Source: Sciurus carolinensis
Taxonomy: Eukaryota > Chordata > Mammalia > Rodentia > Sciuridae
DNA length: 64,000 nt
Reading direction: 5' to 3'
Assembly (NCBI RefSeq): GCF_902686445.1
Contig: NC_062222.1
Coordinates: 43,585,792-43,649,791 of the forward strand
Below, piece by piece: positions 49,040 to 59,839 of this stretch; position 1 is the first letter of the stretch; every line of letters starts with the position of its first letter. The position numbers and the translations under genes are program-made. The notes below the pieces were generated by a model. That model saw only the letters and a program-made list of their open reading frames with translations, was not told the DNA's origin and did not search any database.

Positions 49040-49780
49040 GTCACAAAAGCTTGTGTAAAGTGATAACATATATATATATATAAAACATCTTGTCAGCTTG
49101 AAGCCAAGGTTACCAAATGCTGTGCAGCACCCATGTCTTAATAATAAGCCTGTACATGGTTGGGATCTCTGTGGACATCTGACAAGGGATATGCTTTCTG
49201 CCAGGGCAGAACAATGTCACCACTGTTCCTCAAAAATGCTTCAAAGTCATTAGGGCAAATTACTCAGAAAGCAAATATTTGCATGTTTGACCACACTTAG
49301 AGCAGGATACATGAACTTGATATATGACTTAGAAAGTGAAATTCAGACGCCCCATGATGTGGCATATTTGCAATATCTTCTTAAATTCCCAGGCATTTAC
49401 TGTCAGTACTGCATCTGTATTGCTGTTCCAAATCCATCACTAGAGAAAAGCGATTAAGGACTGAGAACAAAGGCTGGCTTCTCAGCTGTAATCTTCTGAA
49501 AGTTGCTGTTCAAGTAAGTCCTTAAAACAGAAAATCTGAAATCCATTCACTGCTGTTCTAAATTTCACTTTTTAAGTAAGAAGTAAAGATTACAGAATCA
49601 TCAGGAAACTAACACCTTGGAGAAGAAATAACTGTCTCAGTTCTGTAATTTAAATCCAGCAAAGGTAATATAAAAGAGATCGCACAACAGAGTGAGATCA
49701 CAGCTCTTATAGTGGAGTTCTCTAAAGCTCTCTTAGCGAGGTGTTACTAATACCAGGATTTGGTTCTACCACTAATTTGC
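49040..49780. other. Intron, nothing recognised
   Basis: Short (TA)8 at 49070-49084, otherwise unique-looking. Confidence 0.5.
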
Positions 49781-49784
49781 CTAT

Positions 49785-49895
49785 GTGGACTTTTATAATC
49801 TTTATCAAATTTAGGCTTCAATTTTCTCCCCACCCACTCTCTTTTAGGAGTTAAACTAGATGATGGCTTCAGGTCCCTTCCAGCTCTGGAGTTTC
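49785..49895 (+). mobile_element. MIR-family 3' end relic
   Basis: GGCTTCAATTTTCTCC, GTTAAACTAGATGATGGCTT and CAGGTCCCTTCCAGCTCTGG are the familiar MIR-type end (TAGATGATCTCTAAGGTCCCTTCCAGCTC pattern). Confidence 0.6.
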
Positions 49896-49899
49896 TTGC

Positions 49900-50699
49900 T
49901 TTTAGGACACAGAAGTTGTTAAAATTTGAACACATACCTAAAGCAAGGTGAGAGTCCAAGATGGCCATCTATTTAGACAATTAGATTGTGGGGGCGGGGA
50001 GGGCGCAAGAATGACTTGGTACATTGCATCATGCTTTCTCCTCTATGAACTGGCTTTGTTCAGTTTGTTTCTCTGGTAGACTCACGAGGAAGATAAAGGA
50101 CCATTGTGGCATAGGACAAACTCTGTTGGTGTCCAGGAGTTCTTTGCCAACGTGAGGACCCTTGTGCTCTTACTCTTTCCTGAATATTTGCCCCACTGAC
50201 AAACTCATAATGTTTTGGAAACCACCTCCTGCCACAGCTTTCTACATCCCACAATTATATGACTTCCACCTGGAAATAATCTTACTCTAAAACTGATTTT
50301 GCAGGAGGTTTTTAAAAAACTCAGTAAGACACCTTTGCAAACAAACTGCATAAGTTAGTAGGGTTCTAATTTCCCCTCAAGTATGTTCATTAATATATTT
50401 TTAAAGGGTGAGTTCTATCACTTTAAAAATACTGAAGAAATAGTTTGTCACAGATCTGTAAAGTGTCAAATTAGAAAGAAAGCTTCACTCAGAACCATGG
50501 GATTTAATTTGTTTTCCTCTTCTTTGAGTTGCAAGACGGTTATTCAAGAACATCACACAAATGAAAAAAGAAATGTTGATTCTTTTTCAATCTAAACTAT
50601 CATGTGCAGAACAACTCTCCTAACACCATGTTTAGTTACCACTTTGTCTTTTTCAGTTCATGGTTAATATGTAAGTTTTATGTGACCTTTGTTGATTTC
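49900..50699. other. Intron, nothing recognised
   Basis: G-rich patch GGGGGCGGGGAGGGC at 49989-50003. 50040-50260 is GC-richer with a 64-codon minus frame and no family match. Confidence 0.45.
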
Positions 50700-50714
50700 A
50701 AAAATCCAGTTAGA

Positions 50715-50949
50715 CAAAAGAGGAATGAAGGGAAGGGAGGAGGGTATAGAAATAGAAAAGACAGAAGAAGGAACCAGACATAACTTTCCTATGTTCATAA
50801 ATGAATATACAACCAGTGTAACTCCACAAGTACAACCACAAGAATGGGATCCTAATTAGAATAAGTTACACTCCATGTATGTATAATATGTCAAAATACA
50901 CTCATATATATCTAAAAAGAATTTTAAAAAATAAAATAAATAAATAAAT
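50715..50949 (+). mobile_element. LINE-1 3' end, 235 bp, 5'-truncated
   Basis: Same 3' UTR as 25169-25476: AACCAGACATAACTTTCCTA, ATATACAACCAGTGTAACTC, TCCATGTATGTATAATATGT, then ATAAATAAATAAATAA tail. AAAAATCCAGTTAGA (50700-50714) pairs with AAAAATCCACATAGA (50950-50964), two mismatches. Confidence 0.9.
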
Positions 50950-50964
50950 AAAAATCCACATAGA

Positions 50965-51890
50965 TTACAGCCTACACCCTTACCACATTTTTACCTGGAT
51001 AATCTCAATTCTATGCTCACTGCTTCAGTCAAATGTATTTAACTGATTAAACTAAACTGTGATTATCCTACTGCATGCAAAATTCTCCTCAATCCAACAT
51101 CATCACGTGAAACTAAGGATGAGTTCTTCTAACTTTGGGAATCACTGACCTATGTTGATAAAATTGGGACACTCTATGCCATAAACCAGGCAGTTTGCCA
51201 TCTTCTTCCATGTTTGAGTACATTCAGTATAATTTATTTGGTTAAAAGTTAGGCATATAATGATTTTTGCCAATTGGATTTGTTATATAATTGATCAATC
51301 AGGAAAACTGCATAATTTATGGATCTACACTGGATTCCCAAATTAGCACATGGAACAACTTTTCTAATCAAGGTCAGTATAAATGACCTTTACTGTTTAT
51401 GCTTTACACAAATTAACCAAAATGGATACTGCCAAGCTATTCATGGCCCACGAACATCAATTAACCAATTTAATTTTACATTCCTTCCAGCAATTATTTT
51501 CATTCCAGACTGCTGCCTCTTGACTTCTGGCATATCAAGGACAACATTCTTTAATAGACAGTGTTAACAACTTGTGAAGTTTTCTAAAGGCTACTCCACA
51601 CAATGCCCAGCACACAAAGGGCACTCATAAATGTCATTGACTGACATTAAGGAGACCATGAGTCAAGAAATGTAGGGTGTCCAAAGCCAAAAGAGCCATT
51701 TGACTAATTCTATGTTCTCTCATATTGAACAGGATTTTGAAATGCAACATGAATAAAACAATTTAGCCATTGTACATTTCTACTTTTTCTAAAGAAAAAA
51801 AAAAATCTGTGTATTCATAATACTTAGAAAGTAGCCAGTTACTGAAGCAGTGGCTCCCCACAAGCTCTGCATGAAAAGAGGGGCAAGTGA
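50965..51890. other. Intron with an L2/MIR end
   Basis: AATGCCCAGCACACAAAGGG, CACTCATAAATGTCATTGAC at 51602-51645 is a sense L2/MIR-type 3' end. Nothing else recognised. Confidence 0.5.
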
Positions 51891-51891
51891 T

Positions 51892-51907
51892 AAAAATTAA
51901 AAGGCCA
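51892..51907. repeat. Left 16 bp target duplication of the 63 bp L1
   Basis: AAAAATTAAAAGGCCA, repeated exactly at 51971-51986. Confidence 0.93.
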
Positions 51908-51970
51908 TGCCTTTACGCCATGTACAGACAGAGAAACAACATGTATCCCATTTGTTTACAATAAAAAAAA
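51908..51970 (+). mobile_element. Ultra-short LINE-1 insertion, 63 bp
   Basis: Only the last part of the L1 3' UTR (TGCCTTTACGCCATGTACAG, ACAGAGAAACAACATGTATC, CCATTTGTTTACAATAAAA) and tail, matching 7649-7710. A perfect 16 bp target duplication surrounds it. The nick reads TTTTT/AT on the bottom strand, a good L1 endonuclease site. Confidence 0.92.
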
Positions 51971-51986
51971 AAAAATTAAAAGGCCA
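51971..51986. repeat. Right 16 bp target duplication of the 63 bp L1
   Basis: Exact copy of 51892-51907; the first bases merge with the A tail, so the boundary is ambiguous by a few A. Confidence 0.92.
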
Positions 51987-53620
51987 GAAGGGGGCTCTGT
52001 TTACAATCTGATTTTGAAACTAAGATAAGTTTTTGTTTTTTTAATTTTTTTTCCACTTTACTACACTTTTTCATCTCTGAACTAAGGGAGGCAGCAAATG
52101 AGGATGATCTGAAAAGTATTCAGTTAAGGTAAATTTAAAATTAATAATGCATAGCACAACTGTTGATGAATTGGGGAGGGATTCTGGGGCTCAAAGGAAC
52201 AACATTCTTAGAGAAAATGACTGTGGGAGGCTAGAGGGAAAGCTGAGCAGCTACCGCCCCATAGGCTGTCTAGACTGATCTATCAGAGGACTGTCACATG
52301 CCACAGTAGTAAACACAGTGCTTGAGCATCTAGACAAGATAAATGAAGGTACGATACTAGTGAGAATTTATAATTAATCTCCCCAAATGATGTCTCACTG
52401 TTAGGTGTATAGTAAACCTCACCACTGCGCTAAGATGAATTGTCCATTACTGTGACCAGCAAATGAAAATCCATTTGTCCTTTCTATGCTTTTCAGTTCC
52501 CACTTCACTTAGTATTTAGCCTATGTTTTCCTTTGAAGGTCCACAGGCATTTAGCTACATACATTTGTATGCTCAGTTTGTACATTCACCCTAGATGTTC
52601 TCCAGTGAAAATTTTTTATAAGCTTTTTGGCCAATTAGACACAAAATATGAATATTTAATGTTTGATACATTTGTCATTCCCCCAAAATTTCTTTAACTG
52701 TAAAACAGAACCTAATTCCAAATAATCATAGACCCTACTGTTTTAATCTATTGGTCTCAAAGTATTTTAAGATGATAATTTCCTAACAAAATATACACAC
52801 ACAATATATGAAATAAGCAAAAGACATAGACATTTAAATTACATTTTCAAGCAGCAGCCAGGCACTGGCCAAATTCAAATTAAAGTAAATATCTAATGCT
52901 AGTTCAAACTAGAGAAGATATGAGTATTTACCTTAGGATTAACAATTAAACCTGATTTATTATGAGGATAGTAACATATTTCCTAGTTCTATGATAAAAT
53001 ATGATTCAAAGAGGTTCACTCAACTGAATTGCATTACTTCAGTGAGTGACTGTAAAATATGGTTTATTTTAAAAATGCAAGTTGGGTATGCATTTAATCA
53101 AGACAAGTCACACCATAATTATGAAATGATAAACTAAATTCAATTTACTTCAAAGACTGAAAACTTCCAAAAAGAGTCTGAATTTCATTGTTCAACCAAA
53201 CATTTATTTGGATACTATTTTGAGATCTCTCTAGAGCAGATTTATTCTACACATCCTGAAGTATAAAGAATTGTCTATAATACTTCATATATTATTCATG
53301 CTGGAGTAAATATTCTGATTATGTATTATTTTTTTCTCCCTGGTGTATGGGAGAATTATTTTCAAGTTTTCTATTATGTCCTACTTTTCTTTCAGAAATA
53401 GAATTACTTCACAGGCAATCAGAAACTCTGGGAATATAATCATAATTATACAAAATCAATATTATTACAAAATCAATATTATTAACCTAGTCTTCTAAAA
53501 ATATGTTAGTGTGGTCTTATGTCCTTTGTAAAATATTATTGGCTATGTACTTTGTGGAATTCATTTTGAACTTTAGTACTCCTATCTGTATAATAAAGCT
53601 ATAATAAAGAGCCTCTTGGG
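51987..53620. other. AT-rich intron with a perfect small tandem duplication
   Basis: TACAAAATCAATATTAT occurs twice head to tail at 53449-53482. No gene or repeat family recognised elsewhere. Confidence 0.55.
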
Positions 53621-53621
53621 C

Positions 53622-53624
<3 letters not shown>

Positions 53625-53667
<43 letters not shown>
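53625..53667. repeat. (TG)21 microsatellite
   Basis: Pure TG run of 43 bp. Confidence 0.95.
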
Positions 53668-53669
<2 letters not shown>

Positions 53670-53754
53670 ACTCTTTAGAGTCAGAAGTTTATAAATCCTG
53701 ATATAAGGTCAGCATATAATTTATCTTCTCTACGGGAAGATAAGGGAGTGAGAA

Positions 53755-53822
53755 AGGAAGGAAGGAAGGAAGGAAAGAAGGAAGGAAGGAAAGAAGGAAA
53801 GAAGGAGGAAGAAAGGGAGAAA
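53755..53822. repeat. (GGAA)n purine microsatellite
   Basis: GGAA/GAAA tetranucleotide tract, almost pure purine on the + strand for about 75 bp. GGAA arrays are also potential ETS-family binding arrays. Confidence 0.92.
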
Positions 53823-53965
53823 AATGTAGTAAATGCAGGTCTAGCTCTAAAACTTAAGGGTTTGGTTTTTTTTTTTTTCTTTTAAGAGCATTAAATAATT
53901 TTCTAAGAAAAATGTTTTTTCTTTCTACTAGTGCTTCAGAATATTTAAACATTCTTGGTGCTTTT

Positions 53966-54155
53966 TTTGTGTGTGTGAGAGGGGGGCCAGTAATTGAACT
54001 CAGAGCACTTGGCCACTGAGTCACATCCCCAGCCCTGTTTTGTATTTTATTTAGATAGGGTCTCACGGAGTTCCTTAGTGCCTCATCATTGCTAAAGCTG
54101 GCTTTGAACTCCAGATCCTCCTGCCTCAGCCTCCCGAGCTGCTGGAATTAGCTCA
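53966..54155 (-). mobile_element. B1-dID composite SINE, antisense
   Basis: ID half (GGCCAGTAATTGAACTCAGA; GAGTCACATCCCCAGCCC), B1 half (GATAGGGTCTCACGGAGTTC; CTGCCTCAGCCTCCCGAGCT; GCTGGAATTA), truncated at its 5' end. GTGCTTT occurs at both edges (53959-53965 and 54156-54162). Confidence 0.9.
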
Positions 54156-54189
54156 GTGCTTTCATAGGTCAATACTCTCTTTCCTAAGT

Positions 54190-54905
54190 CAATGTCCTCC
54201 TCAAACCTGCTCCTGGCCCAGTCTTCTTTGGCTTACTGTCTAGCTTCCCTGTTCACCTTAATGTCTAAGCTGGAAATCTTGAAGATTTTAACATTCCTTT
54301 TCCCATGCACCCAGTCCTGTGGGATTTATTCTTTCTATCCTTTTGCCACTATTTTAGGTCAGCAATTCATTTCCTGTAGGAATCACTGTAACAATCACCT
54401 AAATAGTTCTCTACTTCTAGCTTTGCTCTAGCTTCTACCTCTAATTCATTCTCCATACTACAGCCAGTGAGCTCTCTCCACAGCTCAGAGATGTTTAGAA
54501 CACTCCCTATAATCTTCTTGATAAAAATCAAACTCTTAATATGGTGTAGCTCTGATCCCCCTCACCTTGGTCTTCATAATCTCATCTTTGCTTTTTCTTT
54601 CTTGCAATTTCTTCTAGACTTTTATTAATAACTACTCCTCTATCTGGATCACCTCCTTCCCTCTCAATATTTACAAAACTCCTCTTTGAAGTACTGCTTT
54701 GCAACAGGTTTAGGCTCTACTCTGGATACAGAGCCAGCATGGTGATTGTTACCGTGTATTGTAATTATCTTTTTATGTGTTTGGCTGCTTCACTAGACTA
54801 TAGGCTTATGACAAACAGACATTATTTTTTATTTGTCCCTAGTACTCCTGTCAGTGCCTCTATATGTTAGGCATTCATAATTGATTACTGAATAAATGAA
54901 CAATA
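54190..54905 (+). mobile_element. L2 relic reaching the 3' terminus
   Basis: CATACTACAGCCAGTGAGCT, CTGATCCCCCTCACC, GACTATAGGCTTATGACAAA, CAGTGCCTCTATATGTTAGG and CATTCATAATTGATTACTGA, ATAAATGAA follow L2 order to its terminal repeats. The 79-codon frame inside is a relic. Confidence 0.75.
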
Positions 54906-54909
54906 AAAA

Positions 54910-55450
54910 TCTTCCTTTGCACATTTAAAATATGATTGTTTTATACAAACATTTATTTAATTTATCCCATAAATATTTATTCAACACTACATGCCAGGCC
55001 CAAACACATCATTTAAATAAAAAGAGGCAAACGTGTAGTATTACCAATGTACATGCAGAAATGCTTCAGTGAATCTCTGAAAATGGCAATCTGCAGTAAT
55101 TTATCCAATTACCATTAAATGTTCCTTTGTTTTGTTCTTATTACTATTCTGTCAGTTCATGTATGGCTATTTTTTCAGATGTTTGATTTTGTTTTGAAAT
55201 GATCCAGGCACTGAACCTATTGGCAATTATCTGGATATGAAGAGAAATGAAAAGAGCAAATGCAAAGTAATAGGAGCCACAAACCAGAGGATGGTTTATT
55301 AGGTAAGGAGAAGACTACTGATCACACTGTGGATGGTTCACGGTATTCATGGCTATGGTTATAAAACAAATACAGCAATCATTCCTAATGCCAGAAATAG
55401 AGTGTTTGTTCTCTAGAGGTACAGATGGATTATTCTTACAATGAAGGCGC
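54910..55450. other. Intron, short antisense L2 end
   Basis: ATAAATATTTATTCAACACT, ACATGCCAGGCCCAAAC at 54970-55006 is an antisense L2 end. The remainder is unassigned. Confidence 0.5.

Positions 55451-55452
<2 letters not shown>

Positions 55453-55490
<38 letters not shown>
55453..55490. repeat. (AC)19 microsatellite
   Basis: Pure AC run of 38 bp. Confidence 0.95.
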
Positions 55491-55493
<3 letters not shown>

Positions 55494-56121
55494 CCTGCGG
55501 TTCAGCCATCATGGATCTATAAGGTATTCTGTGTAATAGAAACTTCTTTTCATCCCACTTCCCCTTTGTAGAGTTGCTCTTTCACTACTGGCTCTGTTTT
55601 AACCCACTTTTGGGTCATCAAGAGCTCCCTTACTGTGCCTTACTGTCACATCTAATGCTGTACACAGCCTTAACTTCTGCATGCCACCACCTTACCAGAC
55701 ATTGCCTCTAATCTCTGATGCCCACTTCCTTTTCTTCCTTTCCATCATTTTTTTAAATTTACCATTTTGTTTTTTCATATGTATCATCACTTCCAACAAC
55801 TTTCAACGTGTTAACCTTCACAGACAACAGTCACCGTTAATATAGCAAATGCCTAAATAACTCAGTTATGAGCCTTCAATACGTCCTCAGAGAAAGAAGT
55901 GCATTCCTCCTCATTCTCATGGTCAACAACCAATTAAAGTACTCAGGTGACCTCTCCTTCCTTGATGCTATTAGATGTTTATACTTCAGGTATGTCTATC
56001 TGCAATAATTAGGCATTCTGAAACAATGAGCACCACAAGAATCCAAAGTTTTACTTTCATTATTTTAAATGCATCTAATGTTGGGAATTAGAATTTCCAA
56101 TTTCTATGCCTATAAAATTTA

Positions 56122-56124
<3 letters not shown>

Positions 56125-56163
<39 letters not shown>
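56125..56163. repeat. (CA)19 microsatellite next to a SINE
   Basis: Pure CA run directly upstream of the antisense SINE tail position at 56186; it may have grown from the SINE's A-rich end. Confidence 0.95.
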
Positions 56164-56165
<2 letters not shown>

Positions 56166-56185
56166 TTTGAGGGTGATGAGCATGA

Positions 56186-56379
56186 TACTGGGGATTGAAC
56201 TCAGGTGTGCTTTACTACTGAGCTACAATCCCAGTCCTTTTTATTCTTTGTTTTGAGAAAGGGTCTCACTAAGTTGTTGAGGGCCTCTGTAAATTGCTGA
56301 GACTGGTCTCAAACTTGAAATCCTCCTGCCTCAGCCTCCTGAGTTGCTGGGATTATAGGCATGCACCACAGCACCCAGG
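56186..56379 (-). mobile_element. B1-dID composite SINE, antisense
   Basis: ID half (GATACTGGGGATTGAACTCA; GAGCTACAATCCCAGTCC) and B1 half (GAGAAAGGGTCTCACTAAGT; CTGCCTCAGCCTCCTGAGTT; GCTGGGATTATAGGCATGCA). Confidence 0.93.
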
Positions 56380-56384
56380 TCTGA

Positions 56385-57240
56385 TTTACTATATGACAAA
56401 GTTCTGGTCAGATTTCACTAAATAGGTCATATTCTATTTAGTTGACCAAGAAGGATGTCATAACGATTTAATTTTATCCTAAATTATTCTTAAAAAAGAA
56501 TTATCAATAAGAGTGAATGTAGCTTCCATTAAGTATTGACATTTTCTAAATGTCAATTTTACAGATATATGTGCTTTCTATTTTAATAGCATTCAATTTT
56601 AGCTGAACAGGAGGAGATCAAAAGTTAAAAACCCACTTGGAGAAGGTGTTTTCTTCTTGTTCTGAAACCTGATATGGTTCAGTTTATTATTATCCCACAT
56701 TACGATAAAGGAAGATCGAACTTCCTATGTACAGAGGGGTCATACAGACCCTTGACCTTGTGGTTTGGCGGACGAAGCATTCAAAGACCTTCGCTGGCTG
56801 CCTAGGTTTTTGTATTTGTGTTCAGTAACACCTCAGGGGCTTTCCTTTTTCAGTTTGTTTTATTTGTTCTTTCATTTTCTCTGTGACTTCAGTCAAAAAG
56901 AAAGAAAGAGAAACAAAACACAAATAATTCTTGAGAAATTTTGGAGCAACCTCCATTTTGGTCGCCACAGATGCTAGCAGTATGGATGGACTGAGCACTT
57001 AGGGGTTCTGAGCATTTGGTCCTTCTCTGTCCTCTGTTCTTGTTATTGGAGACCTTGCTGTAGTATAAACTACATTACAACTCTTAACAGACTCTCCTCT
57101 ATTCTGTTGGCTCTGTTCTTTCAAATGGTAAAAAAATTTTTTTCTATATTTTAGTGATACGTATTCTCCATCACAACTACTTTTCCTTACAGAATTATAC
57201 GGTTGATGGAGAAGTCCAGAGACTAGTTGTTCAAAGTCTT
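56385..57240. other. Intron, nothing recognised
   Basis: A GC-richer, CpG-containing block at 56700-56830 (ACGATAAAGGAAGATCGAAC; GGTTTGGCGGACGAAGCATT) has a 70-codon frame and no repeat or family match. Confidence 0.4.
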
Positions 57241-57249
57241 TTTTTTTTT

Positions 57250-57410
57250 TTCTTCCTTCTTTAACTTCACTTTCTCCATTTCACAAAAGGGAGTTATAAT
57301 CATTTCTACCTCTGGTGTTGCTGAGGAGATTAAAGGAGTTGTTGCACCCAAAGTTCTTAGGACAGTGGCACATGGCATTGCTCAGAAAGTTTGCCATAAT
57401 TATTTTCCCT
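57250..57410 (+). mobile_element. MIR relic
   Basis: CACTTTCTCCATTTCACAAA, ATCATTTCTACCTCTGGTGT, TGAGGAGATTAAAGGAG and GACAGTGGCACATGGCATT follow the MIR 3' half. Confidence 0.7.
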
Positions 57411-57544
57411 CAACTTCGCTCCTTTTTCTTTTTTTTTTTTTTTTTTTCAGTCAGATGGTTCCAAGTTTTACTATCTGTCCTACAGTTTAAGTAAGAAATA
57501 GTGATATTTAATTTAAAAATACTCAGATATTGTGTCATACAGAC

Positions 57545-57750
57545 AGGCACAGTTTAGAGAAAAGGCACAGGCCTGGAATCTCACACCTGGGATCTATCAC
57601 TTACTGCATTCATTTGCTGTGAGAGTGAGTTGGGGGGAAATGAATCATTTTGAGCCCCATTTTCCTCCCCTAAAATCGAGGTTAAAAATACCTACCTCAT
57701 TGTGAAAGTTACATGATTTAATAAACAACTGTGAGAAGCCAAGTTGAAAG
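57545..57750 (+). mobile_element. MIR relic
   Basis: GGCACAGGCCTGGAATCTCA, GGGATCTATCACTTACTGCA, GAGCCCCATTTTCCTCCCCT, AATACCTACCTCATTGTGAA and ACATGATTTAATAAACAA follow MIR from its tRNA-related end to the 3' region. Confidence 0.8.
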
Positions 57751-57754
57751 TCTA

Positions 57755-58610
57755 CATGTTCTTATTCCTCATTTCCTTATGCCTGGATCTTCTGATGCCT
57801 CCCACCTGCTGCCTCCATCCATCCCTAATTTCAAAATAAAAGGGTCAAACTTCCTCAGGCTTCCACCAGGTGGTGACTCACAGTGAAGTCACCCTGGAAA
57901 CAGTTCCTCCTGCCCCAACTTACTCATCGACCACTTGGTCCCTTCACCTATGTCTAGAGACAGCCAATAATTAAGATGCCCCGAAACATAACTTCATTTT
58001 CTTCCTCATGTCACTGAAAATCAACCTTTATTTCTAAACTTGACCTGTATTACCAAAAACGCTACTGCCCACTCCTGCTGGAGGCCAGTGTGAAGAGGAT
58101 GGTGGGTACAGCCTCCAAGATATTTTGTCACTACTTTTTTCTTTCCCAGAATTGATGTTTTTGTCGTCTAATTAATATCAATGGGTAGTAATTGGCCAAG
58201 AACAGATGTGAAGCCCCTTCTTACTTGATCCTCAAATATTAATGGTTGCTGCAATTTCCCCTTGCTATATTCCTCCTGTGTGAATGAAAACCCCAGTGTT
58301 GACTATTTCCCACAACGAGTGTGGTAATATGGGACAACAAGTCTGAGGTGCCCCGTCAGGTCCGTTTTCTTCTCTAGATTGGTTCTCTTTCCCCATCCAT
58401 AGTTCTCATGCCTGATTCAGAATTCCCCCAATTCACAGACTGTGTTGATTTGATGAAAAACCATAAGACCTCAAGCTGTAGTTTCAGATACAGAGCAGTT
58501 CTATGGAAAAAGTCTATAACTTAAATTTCAATAATTTTTAACTTACAAAAATGTTCTTTCAATTTCACACACTTTAATTAAAAGGGTCTACTTCACAAAT
58601 CTTATTAAAA
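57755..58610. other. Unique-looking block, candidate conserved non-coding DNA
   Basis: 58050-58330 combines GC-richer ends with homeodomain-like TAATTAATATC and TAGTAATTGGCC motifs and is free of recognised repeats. No coding signal. Confidence 0.3.
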
Positions 58611-58628
58611 TGATCATTCCCATAAGTA

Positions 58629-58813
58629 CTTTTATTTTTCCAGTATTGGGAATTGAACCAGAAACCCTCTATCACTGAGTAACACCTTCAGTCTTTTTAT
58701 TTTATTTTTGAGACAGAGTCTGGTTAGGTAGCTGAGGTTGGACGCAAATTTTCAATCTTCCTGACTCAGCCTCCTAAATTGGTGGGATTAGAGGTACGCA
58801 CTACTGCGCCTAG
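58629..58813 (-). mobile_element. B1-dID composite SINE, antisense, diverged
   Basis: ID half (CCAGTATTGGGAATTGAACC) and B1 half (GAGACAGAGTCTGGTTAGGT; CTGACTCAGCCTCCTAAATT; GGTGGGATTAGAGGTACGCA). CCCATAAGTA (58619-58628) and CCCATAAATA (58814-58823) are the likely target duplication. Confidence 0.92.
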
Positions 58814-58829
58814 CCCATAAATATATTAG

Positions 58830-59835
58830 TACACACTATACTAAAACTTCAATAATGTAACTTCAATATGTTAAAAACTCAGTGGGAAAAAAAACAAAGG
58901 AAGAAATTTATTAAAACACACCTAAAAAAGGAAGCACATTCTGAAAAAAAAATAGAATATAGATACATATGTTCATAAGCATCAGACTATAGGAACAGAA
59001 TTATAAGCACAGGTTTTCTCAAAGAACCTACTCCAAAATGAGCTAATTAAAAACTAAACTAAACCAACACAAAAATTCTAATCAAGTTGCATAGGGCCTT
59101 ATGGTCTGATAGGTTGTGACATTTCAGAATACTCTCTTATTTTTTTCTTTTATATGGTATTTTCCTAGTCAACTTTATTCTCTGGTCAAATTCTTGACCT
59201 AGCCACTCCATGGCTTTAGATGATAATTGAGCTCAAAGAGGAAAGGGAAGAAGGAAAGAAAAAAGTCTTTGAACCCTAAGTCTTTTGTCTATATATTTCA
59301 CTCTAATATCTTGCCAGATGTGTTTTTATCTCTGAATTTTCTATGAAAATGCATGTGGTTTCACACAGAGAAAAACTTCTTCAGGATATGTGGAATGACA
59401 AAGATCCCATTTAAACCTACTATGCTTTAGTGTGCAGGAATGCCAGGGGGTTTTCAATTCAGTTACAATATGCTGCTTGTTGCAACAGAAGCAAGCCCTT
59501 GGTGTTCTGTTTTACAGGTTTGTCTTCACTTGGGAATCTATTATAAACACAGCGACATGCCCCATCACTAAGCCTAAAATGAGGTTCATGCTTCTATTCC
59601 CTATTTTCACTCTTGTATTCCAATAATGCTGCTTTTCAGCAGCTTTCAAATAAGAGAAACTTACAGATACCAGGGAGTCAAATTTTTACAAATCACTGGA
59701 ACACTGATAATGTCATGCAAGGAAGGAAATCTAGATTGCAGTAATCAGCCTCCACCCAGACAATCTGTATAGCTGGGTCATGGCATATCCAGATAAGTCA
59801 TGACAGGAGCTGGAGTGACATTCATCAAAGTAGAG
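58830..59835. other. AT-rich intron, nothing recognised
   Basis: No gene, RNA or repeat signal beyond A-rich patches. Confidence 0.5.
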
Positions 59836-59839
59836 CAGA

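Noticed and set aside
49989..50003. G-quadruplex
   Set aside because: Only three G runs (GGGGGCGGGGAGGG), one short of a standard intramolecular motif.
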